From NCBI GenBank assembly GCA_030272155.1, contig CP126194.1, positions 4,145,501-4,209,500 of the forward strand: a stretch of DNA of 64,000 nucleotides, written 5' to 3'. Made by a program: the position numbers and the translations under genes. This DNA comes from Tetradesmus obliquus. Taxonomy: Eukaryota; Chlorophyta; Chlorophyceae; Sphaeropleales; Scenedesmaceae. The notes under the pieces are model-generated. The model searched no databases. It was not told the DNA's origin and worked only from the letters and a program-made list of their open reading frames with translations. This document shows, one piece after another, positions 36,307 to 48,109 of this stretch (positions are counted from its first letter, which is position 1; every line of letters starts with the position of its first letter).

Positions 36307-39300
36307 GCAGGCTGGATGGAGGAGGTGCTGATGGGCAACATCATCGACTATTTGAAAAAGCGGGAGGCAGATGACCAGCCCTTCTTCATGTACTACCCGT
36401 CCTTCTCAGTGCACGCGTGAGTGGCGCTGCTGAGGGGTGCCTGTGCAATGATATATAAAGATGGACAGTCTAGCATGAAAAATGCAAAGTTATATATGCA
36501 GGTGGTTGGTTTGTCACACCTGCACAGTGAAGGGCAGAACCTGGAGCAGCTAACGTGTAGGTGACACGTACCCAGCAAGCAGCACGGCTCACAACAACAC
36601 TCGCCAGATATTGTCAAGCTTGAAGCACCTGTTCCTCTTGTCAATGAAGTGCGTCACTAACATGAGCTACATATGCACGTATGACAGTGCATAAAATGTG
36701 TGTGTATTGCAGTGGCTGGATGCGCTCCGCCGATGATGGCCCGCGCTTCCAGCGGCCCGCGCCGCCCAAGTACACGCGCAAGTTCCAGAACTTGTCGCTC
36801 AGCGATGATACAGCCAACCTGTACGCCATGCTGGAGTACTTCGACGACCAGGTGGATTGACCATTATCATATATTGATTGCGTAGAATAGAATACAACTC
36901 ATACTCCGCAGCAGCAGCAGCAGCAGCAGCAGCAATAACAGCAGCAGCAACAGAGCAGCTAGAGCGGCTGCCGGCCGTGGTGGGCTCGAGACAGGCGGAA
37001 CTTGCTCTGCAACAAGAACTGCGCGCGCAGCGGGCCTGTGCTGTGCGCCCCACTTCAAGGCACAAAGACGATTGTGCCCCAGCACATGCATAGTCGTAGC
37101 TGATTCGCGCCGGGCTTGACATCCAACCACTCGTCTTTTTCGTAGAGCGGGAAATGCGGTTGCAGCACCGTCATGACAGCAGTCATAGACAGCAGCATGA
37201 ACCTCAGCTGTTTGGGTTGTGATTGTGTGCGTGTGCTGCTTCCGCAGTTTGGGCGGCTGCTGCGCTACCTGGAAAGCTCCAAGCTGGCTGACAACACCTA
37301 CATCATGATCAGCGGAGACAACGGTGCGGCTGGCACCAACAGCTGTCTTGTACAGGAAGCAGTACATGCATTGGCAGCTGAATCAATGGGTTATTGTATT
37401 GTGCAGTGCAGAAACTCTGAAGGTGGTGTGCTATCCATTGTGTGCGGCATGTGTCTTGCACTTGCCACCATCATCTGAGCATGTCGCAGCACAACTCAGG
37501 CTCAGGGATCCAAAGAGCTGACATGCATTGGTTCGATTGGTGTGGCTTGCATTGCAGGTCCAGCATTGTTCCAGCATGAGTCAAAGCCGCTGCCAAGAGT
37601 GGTGAGTGATTGCAAATCGAGCTGGCTGGCAGCTGCTGGCAGCATCAATACATGTGCCACACAACTCCGGAAAAAGCAAGCGCAGCCAAGCACATAGGCC
37701 AAACACAGTACAATACAGCGCTACAAACACAGCAGACCACCCAACCTTATGCAAGGGCACATCATTGCCAGGAGCTGTGCAGCTGTGCTGCATGCTGTGC
37801 ATGGCCACCCCTGGTCATGATGTTCAGAGTTGTCAGCAGTGACACCGACCAGCGTTCTCATGTTCTGCATGATAATGCTGTTGTTGCTCCCTCTGCAGGT
37901 GCGCATGCCCAGCGGCATGCAGGGCGCCAAGAAGACAGTCATGGAGGGGGGCGTGCGCAACTTCCTGGCAGTGCGCGGCCCGGGCGTGGCCCAAGGTGCC
38001 AGCAGCGATGCGCTGCTGGGGCTGCTTGATGTCTCTCCTACCCTGGTGGAGCTGGCAGGCATCGCGCAGGTGAGATACAGCGCGAAGACTCATGTGTGAT
38101 TATTGTACGTTGTATGGCTGCTTGACGTTACGCCAACTCCAGTGGAGCTGGCAGGAATCATGCAGGTATGAGTTGGCGTTTTTGTTAAATGTTGTGGCTT
38201 ATTAATATGTTGCATGGCTGCTTGATGTCATGCCCACCCTGGTGGAGCTGGCTGGAATTTTTCTCGCAGATCAGAACAATCATGATTTGGTGGGGGTTAT
38301 TGGGCGGCTGTTTGCTGTGTATACTATGGTGGAGCTGAATGCATGCAGTGTCATGAGTGAGCGGCCACCTGTTGTATGTTGTGGTGTGTGTGCTGCTGCC
38401 TAGTGTTCGACAAGACACATGCTACGCACGGATGCATGTTTTAACACGGCACGGCAGCCGATTGCCCAATCATCGTCAACCTCAAGCTGCCCTGCACCGG
38501 ATCGCTGCCTGCCTGTTAGCAGGTGCCGCAGCACCTGCCATGGCATTTTGTGCATATCACATCGTACATATGTGCTGCCTGCCACATGCGCCCTGCACCT
38601 GCTTGTTTGCCACTCTGCAGGTGCCGCAGCACCTGCCGTGGGATGGCATCAGCTTTGCCAACATCATTCAGGGGCAGGCGCCCTCGCAGCAGCAGCAGGA
38701 GCGGCTGCTGTTCAGCATGGAGACCACCTGCATCCAGGAGGACTTCGTGCCTGCACTGGGGCCGGACAGGTGCGCTGCTGCTGCTGCTGCTGCTCTCTTC
38801 ATTACATAAAGTGTCAAAGTATGCGCGGTCTTGCCACAGCAATTTTCACCTTCAGGAAGATGCTGAGCAGCAGACAGTACAGCATGGCTTACTGATTGTG
38901 GTGTTGCTGGAAGTAGCAAGTTGCTGATGTCAAGTGTGTATGACTGCTGTGCAGGCAAACGCTGAAGCCGCAGCCGCTGCTGGACTACAACACAGGAGGG
39001 GTCCGCGGCAAAGGATTTAAACGGTGCGCACGGGCGCATGCGGCTTGCGTGTGCTTACAGTTGTGTCTTGAACATAATGCTGGTCACGCTGTGCCGCTCA
39101 TGTCTCTTTGCAGCGCGTGCAGCTGGTGTGTCTGCTGCTGTTTGATGGGTATGAGCTGTATTGTACTGCCTGCAGGTGTATTGGAGTGCGGTACAAGCAG
39201 TACAAATGGCTGGCTGATGCACGCAAATCCAAGGGCAGCGGGCCAAGCTACACGGCAGGCAACGCAAGCGTGCCAACAGCGCTGTACAAGTTTGGGGACG

Positions 39301-41062
39301 GCCTGCACCTGGAGCTCCCTTGCATGGAGGTGTGAGAGCGGGAGAGACAGCAACTTTGAGTTTTGCCGTTTTACCTGAGGCATGCGTACATGCATGCAAG
39401 CTCTGCGCTGTGTTTTTCCTGGCTGGTGACCATACAGGCCGCTTCATTGCAACCGTACATGCAACACATGCTGATCTGCCCAGCATATGTCGTGCTTCAC
39501 TCAACGGGCCAGCAAGCAGCTTGCCTCAGGTTGGCCTGAAACTGGGACTTGCTGCCTCATCCTACATGCAACATGCACACGCCCTGCCTCTGTCACGCCT
39601 CGCTCAACAGGTCAGCAAGCACGAGCCGGAGATGCTCCACTTCTTGGAGCAGTCTGCAGAGGCCTATTTTGCTGCCATGCTGGCCAGCAGCCACAGCTTT
39701 GAAAAAGCGCTGTTCTACATTGGGCTGCACGGAAGGCCGGGCACCAATATCGTGGCTGATGGTGCGATTGAGCGCACTCCTGCAAGGGTGAAGGTGCTGC
39801 CCATGGGGCTGTCAGGGTTTTTGCGCAAGGGTGACAGCGCATCGTATCGCGTTAAGGTGGGTTTGCAGTGCTGCTGGGCGCTGCAGGGTGATGAGTTGGG
39901 CATTGATTAAAGCTGGACTCTTCCTGCACACTGTGTTTTGCATATGTGCTGCCTTGGTATGTGCAGCGTGGTGTAGTGGGCGGCTTGATGCGATGCTGAC
40001 GCTGCAGCCTCCTGCTGACTGGCAGGTGCAAAGCAGCTGTTGCTGCCGTGTGACATGTACACGGCCAGTGTGCTTATTGTCGCACCTGTTGCTCTGCTTT
40101 TCTGGCTGGACGCAGGTTGTCACAGCGGGCCAGTATGAGATCACTCTGTACTACCAGTCTGATGAAGCAGCAGTGTTCAGGCTGTGGGTGGGGCCCTATT
40201 CAAAGATCCAAGACGGCACGGCCATGCACCTTGATGCAAGGCTGCCAGCAGATGTGAGTAATATGCATGTGTAACCAAGTGCATGCAGTCAAATGCAAGC
40301 CCTGCTGTGGCGGCGGCTGGCCAGCAACTGTATTTGCATGGTGCATGTACTCCTCTGCACACACTAATGACATGAAGAGTAGACAGCTCTCTTGAAGCCT
40401 GGCTGCCTGGCTGCATCGTGGTTGCATCGCCCACACACATTTACTAGCAATTGGCAGGGGACCGCTCATCGTGATTTCTTTCCGGGGTATGCCAATACCT
40501 TGCTTGCACATCCCTCATCTGGAAACGTCCCTGTACACAACTTCCTCAAACATATTCACCTTCTGCTGCAGCCCAACAAGCGCCACGTGGAGACCATTGG
40601 TACGCTGGCCCTGCCAGCCACACCACCAGGCCAGTCATGGGAGGTGAAGCTGGAGATGGTGCAGGGCAGCGGCAGTCTGCGGCCAGCCATCAAGGCACTG
40701 GACACCATCTTCTTCAAGCGTGTGGTGAGTGTGCTGTGTTTACATTTGGAAGTGGATGTAGCCCTGCTTGAGTCAAGCATGTGAAGTTCTTCAGCATGGA
40801 ACACTCCGGTTGTGCCGCTGCTATTATGCTGCAGCCAACATATGTTGCATCAAAATGGTCATGGCTGAGTCCAGCGCAAAGTAGAACAGCTGCTAGAAGA
40901 CCTGCAGAGGCCGCTGCCTTCTGGTTTAGTGCTGCTGCTGAAAATGGTGATTCACCTGTGCAGGGTGCTGCGGGGCCCATCACACATTACGACCCCAATG
41001 CACAGGAAGGCGTCCGCAGCTGGAAGATCACACACGGCTACAAAAATGTGGTGGGCGGGTGA
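33730..41062 (+). CDS. Membrane-anchored type-I sulfatase with C-terminal beta-rich extension
   Basis: Eighteen exons close in phase to 750 aa: 33730-33826, 34468-34561, 35059-35210, 35425-35463, 35656-35764, 36000-36103, 36311-36416, 36713-36851, 37248-37323, 37558-37601, 37899-38069, 38621-38769, 38955-39023, 39176-39329, 39611-39856, 40116-40253, 40458-40724, 40964-41062. An uncleaved signal anchor ([16 protein letters not shown]) precedes [10 protein letters not shown] (metal ligands D61, D62), the sulfatase signature [11 protein letters not shown] with Cys105 as formylglycine precursor, FGKWHNG (K156, H158) and MISGDNG (D304, N305). It would need a formylglycine-generating enzyme. Arylsulfatase domains are ~500 aa. 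The last ~250 residues ([21 protein letters not shown]) look beta-rich, perhaps carbohydrate-binding. The likely site is the Golgi, vacuole or cell surface, acting on sulfated glycans; the substrate is unknown. Three junctions have intronic echoes. Confidence 0.88.
36261..36305 (+). repeat. (CTG)15 directly before a splice acceptor
   Basis: A pure run of 15 CTG units lies in sulfatase intron 6 and is followed at once by TGCAG and exon 7 (start 36311). It occupies the position of the polypyrimidine tract. Confidence 0.95.
38114..38258 (+). repeat. Two echoes of the donor edge of sulfatase exon 11
   Basis: The end of exon 11 (38017-38069: CTGCTTGATGTC...GTGGAGCTGGCAGG) recurs at about 38114-38165 and 38213-38258, spaced about 98 bp. 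The first copy keeps a donor-like CAG/GTATGA, and the second runs into GGAATTTTTC. Both are inside intron 11. Confidence 0.85.
38518..38545 (+). repeat. Echo of the acceptor edge of sulfatase exon 12
   Basis: GCAGGTGCCGCAGCACCTGCC occurs here (after GTTA) and again at the real exon start (38621) about 100 bp later. It shares intron 11 with the donor-side echoes. Confidence 0.8.
39453..39519 (+). repeat. Echo of the acceptor edge of sulfatase exon 15
   Basis: The stretch with TACATGCAACACATGC and CACTCAACGGGCCAGCAAGC matches 39561-39624, which includes the functional acceptor AACAG/GTCAGCAAGC at 39611. Spacing is about 105 bp. The copy reads CGGG where the acceptor has CAGG, so its splice site is broken. 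Confidence 0.75.
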
Positions 41063-43466
41063 GGCTTGTGTGTGTGTACTCATATCCAGACTGACAGCCA
41101 AGTACCTGGGCTTGCTCAGGTGCTGGCATCTCCATGCAGTTCAGGGCAGCCAGAGTAACTGGCGCTGCTAGATGCATGTGTACACGTGTTCTTGGCACTG
41201 CGTGGTGATGGTTTATACATGCATGGCATCAATCAGCATGAGGCCGTAACAGCTTGCAGCACGCAGCTGTTGCTGCCTTGCACAGCATACAGGAATGTTT
41301 GGAGTCACAGAGTGGGCTGTATTGCCTGGTGCACCAGTGCAGGCTTGGCTGCTCAGGCAGACCAGCAATGCCTAGCAAGGTGTGGCCCACGAGAGGGGGA
41401 ATAAGAGTTGTGTGTGATGGCTTTAACAGCCAAAACAGTGTATTCAGAGTGCACAGCGCCGCTGCACACACCCCTGATGCACTTTTCTAAGTGCTTGTGT
41501 CAGCAGTGTGTGTATGTGTGCATTCACGTGTGTATGTATGCTTTTGGTTGCACCTAGTTTGACAGAACAGTGGCATGGCGAACAGCTGTGTACATCTTTG
41601 CGCGAGTTCCATCGGCTTGGCATCAAAAAACCACAGAGCGTGCATCCGGGGCTTTTCTATCCTCCTTTAAACAGCAGATACTCTTTACCATGATATTTGT
41701 GTTTGCCCAGCCAGACCTGATTCATGATTACCCAGTGACAGCAGGAGTGCACCTGTTCCCAGGTAAAACAGCAGCTGCATGTTCATCTGCAATACTGATG
41801 ACCATAGGGCTGCCAGTTTGACATCTGGTTACGGTTGATTGTTGCAATTTGCTGTGAATGCAGAAGCAATTCAAAGCAGGTCTGCATGGCAACCAGCAGG
41901 CACGTGTTGCATCGTAGTGATGGCCTTGCTGAGCCTCAGGGGGTTCAAAGGGTGGTACCTTCTGCAATACTAATGACAATGACCACCAGCTGGACACCCC
42001 CAGTTGGGACATCTCATTGACGGTTGATTGTTGCGGTCCAGTCTAAGTGCACAGCAGTTCTGCATGGCAACAGAGCTGGCACGTGTTGCACCTCAAAGGT
42101 ATCACCCAGCTTTACTGATGGGCTTGTTGCGAGCGCAGGCGCCTTCAAAGGTCTGCATCCTAGGCAGGGGTGATGAGCAGCAGGTGTGACAATAGCAGGA
42201 GTTGGTGCTATTTATGGATGGCGCCCGCTGCATCACCTGTCATTGCCTGCCTCAATGTCTGTCTCAGGTACAGTTTGTTCATGATTTGTATGCAATGAGC
42301 GCTGTTTGTGTACGGTGCTTGCTGTCTTCAAAGTTGCCAATGCTCTTAAGCTTGGTATGCTGCATCAGGCCATCGTGCGCCCTGCTCTTCGTTGCTGGCC
42401 CTGGCACATGTTGTACCAAATGTACGTGTGCACATGCAGTGTTCGTGCGTCTGTGTGACCTCATGTACACTCAGGTGCGACGATGCATATGTAGTGCGTA
42501 CAACCAGCATGCAGTTTGGGAAATGCAGCTGCTGGTTTATTATTGCGCATTGTCCATACGTAGGAGTTGCAGGGTGTGTCCCAGTGATTATGCCAACTTG
42601 GCTTGCTGGTGCTTGCCCTGAAAGAATGTGCATGCACTGCACGCTATAGGGAGCTGCAGCTGCAGTAACCCATATCAGCTGTGTGTGTGCTAACGCCAGT
42701 GGCGGTGGTTGTTCTGTTTAGGCTGACGGCTGCAGGCACGCACATGTGCTGTACAGCAGCATACGATAGGCGCCATATGTATGCATACAACAGCATCAGT
42801 AGCACGTGTTACCAGTGAATCCAGCTACACGACCTATGAGGCTGCATGCTGCTTGTTGCCATGCTGATGGGTTGTGCCTGCATGCAAATCTGGCTGCAGT
42901 GCTTGCTCAGCCAAACATATCATGATTTGCACCATATGATCGTCCAACTGCACGAAGCGCATATGACACAGCATGCTGCTGCATGGTGTTGTCATACGTA
43001 GCAAAAATTCCAGCGCTTTGGTGTGCTGTCACAGCACGGTGCAATGACAATGTTCATGCTCAACACCTGTGTGTGTTGCCACCACAGCACCCGTGATGGG
43101 TTGGTGGCAGACGTGGCCTGGCCTGCTTGTAAATGGAGGCAAGGCACAATGCGGCATGCAGAGAGGTGCTGACATATAAAAGTATCCACCCACATGTTCT
43201 GAAAAGGTAATGACCGCGCAGCAAACAAGAATCCACCAAATTGACAGCAACACACGACAACAACAAGAACAGGTCCACATGCTGCCTGCTTTGTGAATGG
43301 GCAGCATGACAATCCACACCAGAAGTCAACTTAACTGTGGACTGTTGAACCCACAGAAACAGATCACGTGCTGCCACAGCACACAATGCGCGAGCAGCTT
43401 AACGCTGTGCAGGCACCCTACATGCGGCAGTTGCCAGCCCTATAAAATGTCACAAACACAGACATG
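41063..43466. other. Intergenic spacer with a diverged tandem duplication
   Basis: About 2.4 kb between the sulfatase stop and the PRXL2 stop, where two genes converge. I see no coding pattern on either strand. It contains an imperfect tandem repeat (separate entry) and is otherwise unremarkable TG/CA-rich sequence. Confidence 0.45.
41785..42160. repeat. Diverged ~180-bp tandem duplication
   Basis: Landmarks occur in the same order in two blocks: TCTGCAATACTGATGACCA / TCTGCAATACTAATGACAA, ACGGTTGATTGTTGC (41830 and 42012 regions), TCTGCATGGCAAC, GGCACGTGTTGCA and TTCAAAGG. The spacing is about 175-185 bp. It lies outside any gene I can define. Confidence 0.75.
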
Positions 43467-44801
43467 CTACTGCTCTGCACCCAGGGCCTCCTTTGCTGCT
43501 GCAATGACGTCCTGGGTATCAGGGAACTCCCCAAATGTCTTCTCCGCGTGCATCCATGCAATGCCGCCCTCTCCAGCCTTGACCACCAGCAGGCCACCCA
43601 GGATGCTTGCCTCGCCGTTCACGTTGCTGTCCTTGACATTCTTCCTGCAAGCAGGACAGGCACAGCACAGGTTGGTTGATAAAAAAACACAAAGACGCCA
43701 AACTGGCACGGATGGCAAGCATGGTTTGGAGGACGCCCCACATACCAGGTGCACGTTGCGGCCAGCATCGAGCAGGCGTAGCTGTTACTGCTTGGGACTA
43801 GCCCACCGCAAGTTGTCTTGAGCACACAACACACCAGCCACGAAACCTGTACCACTCACGACCCAACCATCAGCTTCAACAACTTGCCAGCACATGCACA
43901 CTGTTGCACACACACACACACCTTGCAGCCAGGATGCGGCCCCATGCTGGGTTGAGCGGGTTGAGCAGCGCCAGCGAGCTGGCGGTGCGCAGCTCGCCCT
44001 GACCAAAGGCCTTGTAGAATGCCTTGTCAGCGTCATGGTAGATGTCGCCGGCCCAGTACTCTGGCACAAACGCGTTGATCTGCAGGGGAGAATTGGATTG
44101 GAGTCAAGCAGATGGACAGGGGGGGTGGTGAGGTTCCAAAAGCAATGTGCAGGGACAATGCAGTGCGGCAGTAGCGAGACGCTGGACGAAGTGGGTGTGC
44201 TAGTAGAGCCTCTACGGTTTGGAGCTGCTGCTGCAGCTGCGTTGGTGCAAGGAAACCAGCTGCAGCATCAACATGTTGCGGCGACTGTCACTGACAGTGA
44301 CCTGGATACGTTGGCTCCCTCGACTAAAGCTGTTAGCGTGTCAGAGCCTTCCAGGCGGTTGACATCTCACCTCTCTGTCAATCCACTCATGCACAATGCA
44401 TGCCACCTTCAGACCAGCGTCTGTCAGTGCCTGCTGCTCCCTCCAAAGCTTCTGTGCCTCATCCCTGCACAGCACGCATCCTGGTCGCCTGCAAAGCAGA
44501 AGCACAAAACCAGTGATGAAACGAGGCAGAGTGTAACAAGGAACAAACGCCAGCTGAAGTATAACTCTCATCTGCACGCTTGTGGCTGCTGTGTGCCTGG
44601 CTACTGTGCATGCATGAGCAGCTGGCAACCTCACCTGATGCAGTAGAGGAAGCAAGGCTGCTGAGCCCACAGTTCTCTGGCCTTTATCTCTTGTCCTTCT
44701 TTCGTTTTTAATGTAGCCTCGCTGATGAGGCTGAGCGGTGGCAATGACATTTTGGAGGGAAGTGCAGTCAGGGCAGCGAAGGCAGCAACACAGGTGCGCA
44801 T
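43467..44801 (-). CDS. PRXL2: Peroxiredoxin-like 2 (PRXL2/FAM213, AhpC-TSA family) protein
   Basis: Four exons close in phase: 44801-44635, 44488-44371, 44079-43922 and 43644-43467, giving 206 aa. Order: a short hydrophobic N-terminus (MRTCVAAFAALTALPSKMS), LWAQQPCFLYCIRRPGCVLC with the CxxC redox pair C60/C63, EWIDREI, the family segments FVPEYWAGDIYHDADKAFYK and LALLNPLNPAWGRI, then VKDSNVNGEASILGGLLVV and EKTFGEFPD. These match the FAM213/PRXL2 thioredoxin-fold family, whose CxxC takes part in thiol redox regulation. An internal ATG (44750) could serve as an alternative start, which would drop the leader. The leader may target an organelle. The gene is divergent from the ER FKBP gene with only 205 bp between starts. 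Confidence 0.9.
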
Positions 44802-45006
44802 CCCAGATAGAGCTACGCTCTATGCATTAGCAGCGGGCTGGCACCGCACCCCGCTTCTTGTCACCAGCAAAAGGCGTGTCGAACCCTTTTTGACAGTGTT
44901 AGTTGAGGCCTCCGGTGCTTCCCAGTGGTTGTCTCCGGTGTTTGCGTGATGCATTGGTGTTGATGCATCATTTGCCGCTTGCTGAAAACGTACAGCGAAC
45001 ACAACC
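44802..45006. promoter_or_regulatory. Compact divergent promoter, PRXL2 / FKBP2
   Basis: Only 205 bp separate the two start codons. An inverted repeat TGATGCAT (44947-44954) / ATGCATCA (44963-44970) with an 8-bp loop sits near the FKBP start. It could be an operator-like site, but with no known factor this is speculative. Both products handle protein thiols or folding, which makes shared control plausible. Confidence 0.5.
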
Positions 45007-46890
45007 ATGAAGCTCGCTACATTCACCTGCCTGCTGCTGCTGGCAGCAGCGTCTGCTGTGTACGCCGAGGAGAAGGATGTCACTGAACTCAAGATTGAGA
45101 CCACACGTGAGTCAACTGGCAGATGAGCTCGGCATGATGACCTCAGCAGCAGAGCTGCTCAGTGGTTGTGTTGGTTGCGCTATGATCCGTCGTGACTACT
45201 CCGTGATCGGCACATCGCTTAGCGTACCTTGTTGAGTCAAAGTACTGGTTCAAACGTGCAGCGGTGACTGCGCTCTGGCTGTTCGGCAGTGCTGAGAACC
45301 AAGCTGCTGCTGCTCTGGTCCTTGCTTGCCTGCAGACAAGCCCAAGAAGTGCAGCAAGAAGGCAAAGTCTGGTGACAAGGTGTCCGTGCACTACACAGGT
45401 ACGCAGTAGGCGCTGCTAGTATCAGCATACGACTGCAGCTCAAACAGTGTGGGTGCAGGCAGCAGACATGCACAGGTGCTGCTGACACACGCGGCTCGCC
45501 AAACAGGCTAGCATGAAGCACTGTTGAATTATGCGTGTCTGTGCAGTCAATCAATCGCTTGCTGGCTAGCATCAACGGTAAAGAAGCTCGTGGCAATGCG
45601 GTAATGTGTGGCACTGCTGCTGTTGGTGCTTGCAGGAAAGCTGGTGAACGGCAAGCAGTTTGACAGCAGCATCCCCCGCGGCCAGCCCTTTGACTTTGTG
45701 CTGGGAGCAGGCAACGTCATCAAGGGTGAGAGCAGCAGCACAGCGGCCATATGGCCGCGGCTGCCATGTCAGCTGCAGCTGTGCAGTACACTGGGCCGCT
45801 CATGCAGGACAGTGCTTCCAGCTCACCTGCATGCCTCAGCTACTTCAAACAGCATTATTATGCTCAGCAGCTCCTGCTTCTGCCAGCTGAGCTGCAAAGC
45901 AGTCCCCATGACTGAATTTACACTCGCTGCTGATCGTTCAATGCGTGTATGTTTTTCCTGTGTACTTGCGCACCTGCCACCTGCTGCAGGCTGGGATGAG
46001 GGCATCAAGGGCATGTGGTGAGCACACAGATGTCATGCGTTGCTTGCTGAGATGCTCTGCTGACCACGGGGCAGGTGCAGCTGGACAGCTCAGCAACAGG
46101 TCTTGCTAGCCATCTCGGCAGCAGCATCGGCAGGTGGTCCTACAGCCAAATGCAATTCACTTTGCATACTTCCCACATGCGACCACTTTACAGCCGCCCT
46201 GCTGTGCTGTGCAAATCCTATGATTGACCCTTCCGTGCCATTGCCGCTGCTGCTGCTGCTGCCGGCCACCATCTTGTTCAGCGTTGGCGAGAAGCGCATC
46301 CTGCGCATCCCACCTGCCATGGGCTACGGTGACCGTGGCGCAGGCGCTGACATCCCAGGTGGGCGGCTGCTGCTGCTGCTGCTGCTGCGTGATGAAATGG
46401 CTTGCAATGCAGCAGACACGCATGTGTGCAGCGCGTTGCGCGTAATCAGCGCCATGAATCAGCTGTTGGTCGTGTCGAGCTTGTTCTCACGCCCTCAAAT
46501 GCATCGTCCCATTGTAATTCTGCTGTACTGTGTGTGCTGCAGGTGGCGCCACGCTGATCTTTGAGACCGAGCTGGTGGATGTGGAAAGTGACGACGATGA
46601 CTATGCAGGTGCGCGCATTTTACCGCTCAAGTCCTCGGCAGCAACGTAACCCTGGTTTTGCAGCCTGACTTGCTGGTGTTGAGGTGCAGACCATGTGGTG
46701 GGAATTTGCGCGCGGCATTCGCATGAGATTGTTGGAACTGCCTGTTGTGCCTGGACGTGATTTGCTTGCCACCTCTGCGTCTTCAAGCTCGCCATGCTTG
46801 CGATGCTTGTCCACCATGTGGTTAGCTTGACAAGCACTGGCCTGCCTGCCCTGCCTGCTGCTCACAGACCCCGATGAGGAGGAGCTCTGA
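45007..46890 (+). CDS. FKBP2: ER-lumenal FKBP-type peptidyl-prolyl isomerase (FKBP2/FKBP15 type)
   Basis: Seven exons close in phase: 45007-45106, 45336-45398, 45636-45725, 45990-46017, 46282-46358, 46543-46608 and 46868-46890, giving 148 aa. Signal peptide MKLATFTCLLLLAASAVYA. The FKBP fold is complete, with active-site residues in VSVHYTG, FDSS, QPFDFVLG, NVIKGWDEGIKG, PPAMGYGDRG and GATLIFETELVDV, so isomerase activity and FK506 binding are expected. Two cysteines (KKCSKK and GMCVGEK) match the disulfide pair of secretory FKBPs. The C-terminus ends DEEEL, an acidic xxEL tail resembling ER-retention signals (KDEL/NDEL class), so residence in the ER lumen is likely. The 28-nt exon 4 is unusually short. 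Confidence 0.93.
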
Positions 46891-48109
46891 GCACCTGGGC
46901 TACGATCATCATGGGCGGCAGCTGGGCTGTGGGGGGGGAGCTGGCGGCGCATGTCGCATGCGGCTGTCGCGCAAAAACCCATTCCCGCTTGCAGACACAA
47001 CCGTGTTAAGAGGTGGCTGTGGTGCAGCCGAGGTAGCAGGTGTGATACTGGCGCAAGGCGGATATGAAGTTTCTTTCTGCCGGTGCAGCAGTGGCACAGC
47101 GGCGCTGCCGCACAAGATGGATGTCACGGGAGTTTTAGGGCCTGGGCGCGTGGTTTGGCGATTGGCGTCTGTCATGCAACCTAGGGAATGGCACCTGCTG
47201 CTCTAGTGGTGCTCAAGCTGCAGTTGATGAGCATGAGTGTCCCTTGCGGCAATTCTTGCTGCAGGTGCCTGCTCACAGCGCATGTCCAAGGCCGTTGTGT
47301 TGTGCCAGAGGTGCATCAAACAGTTGACTGGTTTGGCATCATCATCATCATGTTACCCATCAGTTGACTGGTTTGGCAGCCTGTTGTCATCATGAGTCAA
47401 TGATTGACACTGCGGCGCGTTATCGGCCTGCCCTGTAACAAACTGCCTCCCAATGGTGAATTAGAATGCACAGATGGTATGTTACACGGCGGGAACATCG
47501 CCCGCTCTCAGCCAGTGACATGCTCATATGAGGGCTGCCAAGGCATGATCGACCTCTGAATCCATTAATCAGGAGTCAGCCAGTACTCTGGTGCGCAGGC
47601 AAGCTCATTCGGCAAGCGCAAACATACTTAATAGGACGAACTCTTCGACTTTTTGCCAGTGTCACAGACATACGTCAGGAAACTCCAGCTTTGCTCCAGC
47701 TTTGCAAAACGAGCTGCACTCGCTCGCCCTGCCGCTGTACTGCTGTCTGGAGTTTCAAACTAGCAGCTGCTGGAGCATGCACCAAGCTGCACAACAACAA
47801 TCAATGCCATGTGCAAGGCAAAGCTACGCTCATTCCTACCATCATGGCAGCTCACAGCTTGAGCTTACCAGACTATTGTTATGTTGCCGACATGGGCGAC
47901 AGGGTGTCCACAAATGTCACCGTCACAAGCCGCACTCCACAGACCTGCCTGGATCCCGTATCAGAGTTCAGCAGATAGGTGTGTGGCCAGCAGACAGCAC
48001 AGACCACTGACTGGCTGGCACATGCATATGCAATACACAGCACGGCTGTGCTGTTGCAACACAGTCACATATCACCAATGGCAGGTGCGAACGATGCAGC
48101 AGTAACTTC
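46891..48109. other. Intergenic region between FKBP2 and the C1orf74-like gene
   Basis: About 1.2 kb between two convergent genes with no convincing frame. The only structure seen is a short direct repeat CAGTTGACTGGTTTGGCA at 47321-47338 and 47361-47378, flanking a (CAT)n stretch. Confidence 0.45.

Noticed and set aside
37521-37550. tRNA-like GGTTCGATT motif
   Set aside because: It lies in a sulfatase intron and no acceptor or anticodon stems can be formed around it.
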